The notes under the pieces were generated by a model, which made no database searches, was not told the DNA's origin, and was given only the letters and a program-made list of their open reading frames with translations. The translations under genes were made by a program, and so were the position numbers. From Anaerolineae bacterium (GTDB lineage: Bacteria > Chloroflexota > Anaerolineae > B4-G1 > SLSP01), in the NCBI GenBank assembly GCA_016927095.1, contig JAFGNI010000333.1:1-17560 (forward strand): a DNA stretch of 17,560 bases, written 5' to 3'. Shown here piece by piece: positions 5,924-12,051 of the stretch (the stretch's first letter is position 1; the number at the start of each line of letters is the position of its first letter).

Positions 5924-7168
5924 CTACCTTCCCGGAAGGTCCGATCCCGATGGCCCTGCCTCACTGGCCGTGATGGTCCCTGCCGAGACCGTGAACGTGG
6001 GCACACGGGCACGGAAACCCTCGGGGAACAACTCTGCATCGGTCGTAGCCAAGATCGTCTGCTCCACACCGTCCAGGAGCCCCAGCAGATAACCCCGGCG
6101 GACCTGATCCAACTCCGCCAGCACCTCATCCAGCAACAGCACCGGCGACTCGCCGGTGACCGCCTCCAACCAGCGCAGCTCCGCCAGATGCAGCGCCAGC
6201 ACCGCCGTCCGCTGTTGCCCCCGCGAACCGAAAGTCCCCATATCGCGACCGTTGGAGACGAACCTGATCTCATCCCGGTGCGGGCCGACCAGCGTCATCC
6301 CCCGCTCGACCTCGTGGCGGCGCCGCCGGGCCAATGCCTGGCGGTAGCCCTCGTACAGGCTGTCAATGTCCAGAGGCTCCTCAGACGCCGGCATCTCAAG
6401 CACCATCCCCGCGCCCGGCGTTGGCCCGCGCGGGGCCACCAAGTCGAAATTCGGCTCATACCGCAGCTGGAGCCACGCCTGCCCCCCCGTCAGCTCCCTG
6501 TGCAGCGCATCGATCTTCAGGTTGAGCTCCTGGATCACCTGCCGCCGGTAGAGTGAGACAGTGACGCCCGATCTGACAATGCGCTCCTCCAGTGGTTTCA
6601 ACTGCAGCGGATCGCCGCCGCGCTCGCGGAGGTGCCGGAGCAACGCGTTGCGCCGGGACACCGCTTGTCGGTAGGCATTGTGGACGTCGACGTAGGTGGG
6701 ATAGACCTGCGAAAGCAGGTTGTCGAGGTAGCGCCGGCGTTCCGAGGGCGATCCGTAGACGAGGGCCAGATCGCCGGGAAGGAAGAGCACGACATTGAGA
6801 TGCCCGGCAAGCTCGCTCCGCGTCACCGTCTTCTGGTCGATGCGGATGCGCTTCTGCATCCGGTAGGTACCATTGGTGATGCGCTTGCGCTCCAGCGCGA
6901 TTTCCAGCGTCTCTGTGCGCTCCTTGCGCACGACAGTCGCCTTGATGTGCGCGAAGGGCATATCGGCCTCCGCCGCGTTCCAGTGGATGACGTGTTGGTC
7001 CACCGGCGTCAACGGCGAGGTGCCCAGGGCCAGGAAGGCCATCGCTTCGAGAAGACTGGTCTTGCCTTGCGCGTTCGCACCGAGAATGAGGATGGAGGCG
7101 GGCAATAGGTCCAGCTCCAGGCGATCGTAGATGCGGAATTGGCGCAGGCTCAGGCTTTGGATGTGCAT
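5924..7168 (-). CDS. recF: DNA replication and repair protein RecF
   Basis: The 414-residue protein is an SMC-like ATPase that loads RecA onto gapped DNA together with RecO and RecR. The N-terminal LRQFRIYDRLELDL leads into Walker A GANAQGKT (30-37). LFLPGDLALVYGSPSERRRYLD (128-149) is a typical RecF segment. The ABC signature SRGQQ is at 315-319 and Walker B VLLLDE at 343-348, followed by VLAELD. Length is slightly above the usual 360-390 because of a C-terminal extension. recF stands alone here, without dnaA, dnaN or gyrB. The start ATG (7168) lies only about 10 bases after a -10 box and has no ribosome binding site. Confidence 0.95.
   Translation of the reverse strand: MHIQSLSLRQFRIYDRLELDLLPASILILGANAQGKTSLLEAMAFLALGTSPLTPVDQHVIHWNAAEADMPFAHIKATVVRKERTETLEIALERKRITNGTYRMQKRIRIDQKTVTRSELAGHLNVVLFLPGDLALVYGSPSERRRYLDNLLSQVYPTYVDVHNAYRQAVSRRNALLRHLRERGGDPLQLKPLEERIVRSGVTVSLYRRQVIQELNLKIDALHRELTGGQAWLQLRYEPNFDLVAPRGPTPGAGMVLEMPASEEPLDIDSLYEGYRQALARRRRHEVERGMTLVGPHRDEIRFVSNGRDMGTFGSRGQQRTAVLALHLAELRWLEAVTGESPVLLLDEVLAELDQVRRGYLLGLLDGVEQTILATTDAELFPEGFRARVPTFTVSAGTITASEAGPSGSDLPGR
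5926..5940 (-). terminator. Hairpin overlapping the recF stop codon
   Basis: Read on the minus strand this is ACCTTCCGGGAAGGT, the exact sequence found on the plus strand at 5845-5859. It encodes the last residues of RecF and its final base is the first base of the TAG stop (5926-5924). No T-run follows. Confidence 0.4.
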
Positions 7169-7177
7169 CGACTACGT

Positions 7178-7205
7178 ATTGTAGCACGGCGACTTCGAAG
7201 CTCAA
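7178..7205 (-). promoter_or_regulatory. Promoter for recF, predicting a leaderless mRNA
   Basis: On the minus strand TTGAGC (7205-7200) and TACAAT (7183-7178) are 16 bases apart. The start of transcription would fall near 7171, about three bases before the ATG at 7168. There is no Shine-Dalgarno sequence in the short gap. Confidence 0.65.
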
Positions 7206-7248
7206 GATGGCTGTTCTCACAGGGTGCGTCTCAGATCGGCGGCGACAT

Positions 7249-7513
7249 CCTGTAGGGGCGAGGCATTGCGCGGCGTGCCGCCGCTGCCCCGCCTGCCCTC
7301 GAACGCGGATACCAACCCCGATACTCACCTTCTGCGTCGCAATGCCTCGCCCGGCACGTGGCGGGTCCTGTCGCCACGGGATCAGCTGCGGGCGAGGGCG
7401 CCTGGACGACGCGGGCGAGGCATTCCGTTCACGTGATGGGTCCTGTGCCGCGGTTCCGCGTGCGCAGACGCCGGCACCTCTCGTTGACTCTGGGAATGCC
7501 TCGCCCCTACAGG
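7249..7513. repeat. 265 bp element with perfect 19 bp terminal inverted repeats
   Basis: CCTGTAGGGGCGAGGCATT (7249-7267) is matched by its exact reverse complement at 7495-7513. Two further internal copies of the core GGGCGAGGCATT occur, reversed at 7341-7352 and forward at 7413-7424, so four copies alternate in orientation. Copies 1 and 2 share an extended TTGCG flank and copies 3 and 4 share a TTCC flank, as if two inverted-repeat units were placed in tandem. A 17-base imperfect direct repeat (CACGTG, two variable bases, GGGTCCTGT) lies at 7355-7371 and 7430-7446. No transposase or credible gene is inside, so this looks like a non-autonomous MITE or REP-type composite. Confidence 0.7.
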
Positions 7514-7680
7514 TCGACCTGCCGGCGTGACGGTGTCACGTCCGAAGCCGATGAAGAGGATACAGTACCTCCTCCTACGTTTGCAGAGGCCCCGGATCGT
7601 GATAAGGTACTTACCATCTGTGTCTTGATGATAGGGCGCTAGGCGGGGGAAAGCTGCCATCGAATAAGGAGGGTAAGCTG
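7514..7680 (+). promoter_or_regulatory. Upstream region of the glucan phosphorylase gene
   Basis: The 167 bases between the repeat element and the glgP start must hold its promoter, but no convincing -35/-10 pair is visible. A short perfect inverted repeat, CGTGAC-GGT-GTCACG (7526-7540), could be an operator or small hairpin. The ribosome binding site AAGGAGGG (7666-7673) is strong, 7 bases before the ATG. Confidence 0.4.
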
Positions 7681-10254
7681 ATGAAACCAAAGCCCATTCG
7701 CACGTTCTCTATTATTCCGTCGTTGCCGGACCCCTTGAAGCCTCTCTGGTCACTGGCCTACAATCTACGCTGGGCCTGGAAGTATGACACCATTGAGCTG
7801 TTCATGCGCTTAGATCCGGAGCTTTGGGAAGCGACGAACCACAATCCGGTCCGGATGCTGGGCATGATCCAGCAGGAACGTCTGGCCGAATTGGCCGAAG
7901 ATGTAGGTTTCATTGCACATCTGGAGCGCGCGACGCGCTACCTCGACGACTATATGGCTTCGGCGGAGGGCGCGTGGTTCACGCACAGCTACGGCGACGT
8001 CGACAGTTCGCGGATCGCCTATTTCTCCTTGGAGTTTGGCGTGACCGAGTCCCTTATGATCTTTGCCGGTGGGCTTGGGATCCTCGCCGGGGATCACTTG
8101 AAGTCATCCAGCGATCTCAACGTGCCGCTCGTGGGCGTGGGTCTGCTCTACCAACAGGGCTACTTCCGCCAGTACCTCAACCAGGCCGGATGGCAGCAGG
8201 AGGCCTACGAGTACAATCACTTCGACAACCTACCCCTGACCCGGGAACGGGACGAGGACGGCAAGCCGTTGCGGATCGAGGTCGCGCTGCCGGGCCGGGC
8301 CGTCTACGCGCAGATCTGGCGCGTGCAGGTCGGTCGGGTGCCGCTCTACCTGCTGGACACCAACATCCCCGAGAACACCCGTCCTCAGGATCGCGACATC
8401 ACCGATCAGCTCTACGGCGGCGATCAGGATCTGCGGATCAAACAGGAGATCCTCTTGGGGATTGGTGGCTACCGTGCTCTGCGGGCCCTGGGCATAGCAC
8501 CCACCGTCTATCACATGAACGAGGGGCACTCCGCCTTCCTTGGCGTGGAGCATATCCGCCAACTGATGCACGATCACGATCTCTCCTTTGCGGAGGCGCG
8601 CGAGGCTGCCTCGGCGGGCCTGGTCTTCACGACGCACACGCCAGTGCCCGCGGGTCACGACCGCTTCCCACCACACCTGATGCAACACTACTTCCACGAC
8701 TTCGTCACCGGCGGTCTCACCCTCGACTGGAACCAGTTCATGGCCCTGGGACGTGAGAATCCCTTCGATCACAACGAGCCGTTCTGTATGACGGTGCTGG
8801 CTATCCGTCTGTCGTCCTACTCCAATGGGGTGAGCGAGCTTCACGGTGAGGTATCGCGTGAGATGTGGCAGGGCCTCTGGCCTGGCCTGCCGCAGGAGGA
8901 AATCCCCATCTCTCACGTCACTAACGGCGTGCACATTCTCTCTTGGCTGTCCCGCGACATGAAGGTGCTCTACGATCGCTATCTCGGACCCGGGTGGCGC
9001 GAGGATCCCGGCGAGGAGTCTGTGTGGCGGCGTGCCCACGACATTGCCTCGGATGAGCTCTGGCGCACCCACGAGCGCCGGCGCGAACGACTGGTCTCTT
9101 TCACACGGCGCCGGCTCCGCAACCAGTTAGAGGAACGGGGTGCCTCCCCCAGCGACATACGCGCTGCTGAGGAAGTGCTGGATCCGGAGGCGCTCACCAT
9201 CGGGTTCGCTCGCCGCTTCGCCACGTACAAGCGTGCGACGTTGATCCTGAAGGATCCGGATCGCCTGGCGCGCATCCTGAACGATCCCGATCGTCCGGTC
9301 CAGATCATCTTCTCGGGCAAGGCCCATCCCCGCGACAATCCGGGGAAAGCCATGATTCAGGAGATCGTGAACCTGGCCCGACAGGACCGGTTCCGCAACC
9401 GTATTGTGTTCCTGGAAGACTATGACATGATCGTCGCCCGCTACCTCGTGCAGGGGTGCGATGTGTGGCTAAACAACCCCCGCCGCCCTCGTGAGGCCAG
9501 CGGGACCAGCGGGATGAAGGCCGTCGCCAACGGCCTCCTCACGCTCAGCACCATTGACGGCTGGTGGGCCGAAGCCTATACCCCAGAGGTGGGTTGGGCT
9601 ATCGGTCGCGGCGAGGTCTACGACGACCTGGACTACCAAGACCGGGTCGAGGCCGAAGCCCTCTACAACCTCCTGGAGCGAGACGTCGTGCCGATGTTCT
9701 ACGACCGCGTGGGCCGCGTGCCGCGCCAGTGGGTGGAACAGATGAAAGTGAGCATCAGTTCCCTATCCCACTTCTTCAACACCAACCGCATGGTGGCGGA
9801 GTATACCGAGCGTTTCTATATGCCGCTTGTGGCGCGCTCTGAGAAGCTTTGGGCTGACGATTTCGCCCGCGCCAAAGCTTTGGCACAATGGCGATCCCGG
9901 CTGACGCAGGCGTGGTCGCAGGTGCGCGTGGAGGCCGTTGAGGGCGATTTGCCCTCCGAGTTGCATGTGGGGGAGACCTTCAGGGCGGAGGCGACCGTCT
10001 TCCTGGGTGAACTGAATCCCGACGAGGTCTGCGTTCAGCTTTATGAGGGTCTGGTCAATCCCCTGGGCGAGCTCGTCCGCGGTGTGCCGGTAGCGATGAA
10101 GCTCAGCAAGAAGCTGGATGCACAGCGCTATCGCTTCACCGCGGAGACGGTCTGCACGATGAGCGGGCTCCACGGTTACACGGTGCGGATCCTTCCGAGT
10201 CACGAGGATCTGGTCACGAGCTTCCAACTTGGCCAGGTCCGCTGGGCCGGATAG
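7681..10254 (+). CDS. glgP: Alpha-glucan (glycogen/maltodextrin) phosphorylase
   Basis: The 857-residue enzyme belongs to the glycosyltransferase 35 branch sometimes called TIGR02094. It releases glucose-1-phosphate from alpha-1,4-glucans using phosphate and pyridoxal phosphate. The N-terminal 110 residues (LWSLAYNLRWAW, ELWEATNHNPVRML) form the DUF3417-type domain of this branch. The catalytic part shows YFSLEFG (114-120), GGLGILAGDHLKS (130-142), MNEGHSAFL (279-287), THTPVPAGHDRFP (318-330), RRFATYKR (511-518) and EASGTSGMK (605-613). Lys613 is the expected pyridoxal phosphate attachment site. The C-terminal 100 residues are likely a beta-rich extension. The gene is monocistronic in appearance, converges with prmC 21 bases away, and has no other glycogen genes beside it here. 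Confidence 0.95.
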   Translation: MKPKPIRTFSIIPSLPDPLKPLWSLAYNLRWAWKYDTIELFMRLDPELWEATNHNPVRMLGMIQQERLAELAEDVGFIAHLERATRYLDDYMASAEGAWFTHSYGDVDSSRIAYFSLEFGVTESLMIFAGGLGILAGDHLKSSSDLNVPLVGVGLLYQQGYFRQYLNQAGWQQEAYEYNHFDNLPLTRERDEDGKPLRIEVALPGRAVYAQIWRVQVGRVPLYLLDTNIPENTRPQDRDITDQLYGGDQDLRIKQEILLGIGGYRALRALGIAPTVYHMNEGHSAFLGVEHIRQLMHDHDLSFAEAREAASAGLVFTTHTPVPAGHDRFPPHLMQHYFHDFVTGGLTLDWNQFMALGRENPFDHNEPFCMTVLAIRLSSYSNGVSELHGEVSREMWQGLWPGLPQEEIPISHVTNGVHILSWLSRDMKVLYDRYLGPGWREDPGEESVWRRAHDIASDELWRTHERRRERLVSFTRRRLRNQLEERGASPSDIRAAEEVLDPEALTIGFARRFATYKRATLILKDPDRLARILNDPDRPVQIIFSGKAHPRDNPGKAMIQEIVNLARQDRFRNRIVFLEDYDMIVARYLVQGCDVWLNNPRRPREASGTSGMKAVANGLLTLSTIDGWWAEAYTPEVGWAIGRGEVYDDLDYQDRVEAEALYNLLERDVVPMFYDRVGRVPRQWVEQMKVSISSLSHFFNTNRMVAEYTERFYMPLVARSEKLWADDFARAKALAQWRSRLTQAWSQVRVEAVEGDLPSELHVGETFRAEATVFLGELNPDEVCVQLYEGLVNPLGELVRGVPVAMKLSKKLDAQRYRFTAETVCTMSGLHGYTVRILPSHEDLVTSFQLGQVRWAG

Positions 10255-10275
10255 GATCGCGTTTCCGTCCGGGTC

Positions 10276-11178
10276 TCAGCGCAAGACTTCTAGCACACGC
10301 TCCTTGCCCGCCAGATCGGGCAAGATGGTGACCTCTGCACAAGGGAACGCGGCCTGAGCTAAAGCTCTGACCGCGTTCCCTTGGGTTTCCCCAATTTCCA
10401 CCAGCATACAACCTCCGGTAGCCAGCCGCGACATGGCCTGGCGCAGCAGGCGCTCGATCGCGTCCAGCCCTTCTGGGCCGGCCAACAAGGCCCGCGCCGG
10501 TTCTTGGCGTACCGAGTAGGGCAGCCGCTCCCACTCTGGGTCAGCGACATAGGGTGGATTGCTGAGGATCATCTCGATGGGAGCTCCTACCGGGTCCAAC
10601 AGGTCACCTTGGACCCAGGTGACTGCCGCTGTCACATGGTGTCGCAGGCTATTGGCTTGAGCCACGCGCAGCGCTTTCAGCGAGAGGTCCACGGCGATAA
10701 CGCGCTGCCCGGGATACTGCGCCGCCACTGCGATGGCGATACAGCCAGAACCGGTGCCGACATCTACGAGGGTTCTGGCGCGGTGGGCGCGCAGCCAATC
10801 GATCGCTCGCTCGACCAAGAGCTCTGTCTCGGGCCGGGGGATGAGGACACCCGGTGTTACCGTGAAGGTGAGGCCAAAAAACTCAATCTCTCCCAGGATG
10901 TACGGGAGCGGGAGGCCCGTGGCGCGCCGCCGGACCGCTTCGATGTAGGCTGCTGCTTGCGCCTGCGCCACTGCCCACTCCGGATGCGCGAGCAGCGCCG
11001 TGCGTGTGTGCCGCAATACGTGGGCGAGCAAGCGTTCTGCCTCGGCATGCGGGCGATAGGTCACAGCAGACAACGCCTGCGTCGCCCAGTGGAGCGCGGT
11101 GTCGACGCGGCTGATCGATGCCGAGGCTACCTGCGGCAGGCGATCTTCAGGTGACGCTGGGGGCATAGACGTCGGCAT
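10276..11178 (-). CDS. prmC: Release factor glutamine methyltransferase PrmC
   Basis: PrmC methylates the glutamine of the GGQ motif in release factors RF1 and RF2 using S-adenosylmethionine. The 300-residue protein has the N-terminal helical domain (RPHAEAERLLAHVL, then GLPLPYILGEIEFFGL) and PRPETE at 114-119. SAM motif I VDVGTGSGC is at 138-146, and the diagnostic NPPY that binds the glutamine at 207-210. The first 25 residues are extra compared with the usual start near the ALHWATQAL helix. The ATG at 11178 and a second at 11166 are both possible, and neither has a Shine-Dalgarno sequence. prfA, often adjacent, is not here. A 28 bp palindrome sits 5 bases before the first ATG. Confidence 0.93.
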   Translation of the reverse strand: MPTSMPPASPEDRLPQVASASISRVDTALHWATQALSAVTYRPHAEAERLLAHVLRHTRTALLAHPEWAVAQAQAAAYIEAVRRRATGLPLPYILGEIEFFGLTFTVTPGVLIPRPETELLVERAIDWLRAHRARTLVDVGTGSGCIAIAVAAQYPGQRVIAVDLSLKALRVAQANSLRHHVTAAVTWVQGDLLDPVGAPIEMILSNPPYVADPEWERLPYSVRQEPARALLAGPEGLDAIERLLRQAMSRLATGGCMLVEIGETQGNAVRALAQAAFPCAEVTILPDLAGKERVLEVLR

Positions 11179-11183
11179 GTACT

Positions 11184-11211
11184 GAGCGGAGGCTAGATCT
11201 AGCCTCCGCTC
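11184..11211. repeat. 28 bp perfect palindrome directly before prmC
   Basis: The arm GAGCGGAGGCTA and its reverse complement flank a central GATC without a mismatch. As RNA it gives a 12 bp stem with a 4-base loop on either strand. It lies between the TPR-HTH stop codon (50 bases away) and prmC (5 bases away). It could terminate the upstream transcript, act as an operator, or hide the prmC start region. There is no T-run on the minus-strand side. Confidence 0.75.
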
Positions 11212-11261
11212 TCATGTTACTGTGGTCTGTCTCCACCGGCGATGACGGTGCCCGCAACGGC

Positions 11262-11933
11262 TCACTCCTGGCTGAATCGGGCCTCCAGCTGGTCCAGCAG
11301 TTCGGCTGCCTCAACCAGCTTGTCGAGGGGGTTCTGATCTCCGGCGAAATACCGGTAGTCACAGGGCATGATATCCAGCTTCTCCACGATGCTGGTGTGG
11401 TGTTTCCGCAACGTCTCTATTGAGACGCCGTAATAGGTGGCGAGCTTCTCCAGCGGCACATCGCGCAGGTTGACTTTGCGCACGGTGTAATCCAATGCCG
11501 CGGACCAAGCTTCAGGTTTGGGGATGTACACTTGCTCCTCGCCGAGGGCAATGCGAAACTCGATCCACATCTGGATAGCGGCCCCGATCAGCTCAATCGG
11601 CATTTGCGCAGCCGTCATCCTTTCGGTGAGATGCTCCTCTACGGCATCCATGCCGCTGGCGAAGAGCTGCTCGATGCGATCCGCGACCTTAGAATCCGGC
11701 GCCAGGCGGAGGTAGTTCGCCAACGCCTGCAGCGCACGATCGAAGTCCCCGGAACGTGAGAGCACCTGAGCGAGGCTCATATGATAGGAAGCGTTGTCCG
11801 GCGCAAGGGCGACACTTTCCTCCAGACCCTTGACCGCGTCTTCCACATCCCAACGCGTGAAGGCAGCAAGTGCCTCCTCGTAGCAAGATTGTGCTTTGCG
11901 TCTTTTGGCTGCACTTGATTGTGCCGGGCTCAT
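11262..11933 (-). CDS. TPR-repeat protein with C-terminal helix-turn-helix
   Basis: The 223-residue protein has two tetratricopeptide-like repeats at about 13-46 (CYEEALAAFTRWDVEDAVKG) and 47-80 (ASYHMSLAQVLSRSGDFDRA). These folds usually mediate protein contacts. After a helical middle part comes KPEAWSAALDYTV (139-151) and then a helix-turn-helix-like VPLEKLATYYGVSIETLRKH (159-178). This pairing resembles segments in uncharacterised proteins where a WAAAL motif precedes an HTH; that is recollection, not a search. It may be a DNA-binding adaptor or regulator. I prefer the ATG at 11933 over the adjoining GTG at 11936, because GGAGG (11943-11939) is 5 bases from the ATG but only 2 from the GTG. 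It has its own strong promoter and lies just downstream of the helicase cluster. Confidence 0.75.
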   Translation of the reverse strand: MSPAQSSAAKRRKAQSCYEEALAAFTRWDVEDAVKGLEESVALAPDNASYHMSLAQVLSRSGDFDRALQALANYLRLAPDSKVADRIEQLFASGMDAVEEHLTERMTAAQMPIELIGAAIQMWIEFRIALGEEQVYIPKPEAWSAALDYTVRKVNLRDVPLEKLATYYGVSIETLRKHHTSIVEKLDIMPCDYRYFAGDQNPLDKLVEAAELLDQLEARFSQE

Positions 11934-11975
11934 CACGGCCTCCAGAGAAGGTGGATTGCGTTGTTATTGTGTATT

Positions 11976-12003
11976 ATTATAGCACCGACCGTGAGGGTGC
12001 CAA
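11976..12003 (-). promoter_or_regulatory. Near-consensus promoter for the TPR-HTH gene
   Basis: On the minus strand TTGGCA (12003-11998, 5/6) and a perfect TATAAT (11981-11976) are separated by 16 bases. Transcription should begin near 11969, leaving a leader of about 36 bases with a good GGAGG site. It is the best -10 box in the window. Confidence 0.85.
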
Positions 12004-12018
12004 ACCGAAATCTGACGC

Positions 12019-12038
12019 GTCGACGCTGGCGCGTCGAC
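12019..12038 (-). terminator. Hairpin after the helicase-cluster genes
   Basis: GTCGACGC (12019-12026) and GCGTCGAC (12031-12038) form an 8 bp stem with a 4-base loop, 13 bases past the stop of the 750-residue protein. On the minus strand only a weak ATTT follows. It would separate the helicase operon from the TPR-HTH promoter, which begins 16 bases further on. Confidence 0.5.
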
Positions 12039-12051
12039 TCTGAGGCGTTGG

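Noticed and set aside
7207..7530. Small open frames within the 7249-7513 repeat element
   Set aside because: They are produced by the GC-rich inverted repeats; the same core is read in both orientations and no start signal is present.
10381..11154. A 257-residue plus-strand open frame opposite prmC
   Set aside because: prmC has all its diagnostic motifs on the other strand. The antisense frame has none and no credible start signals.
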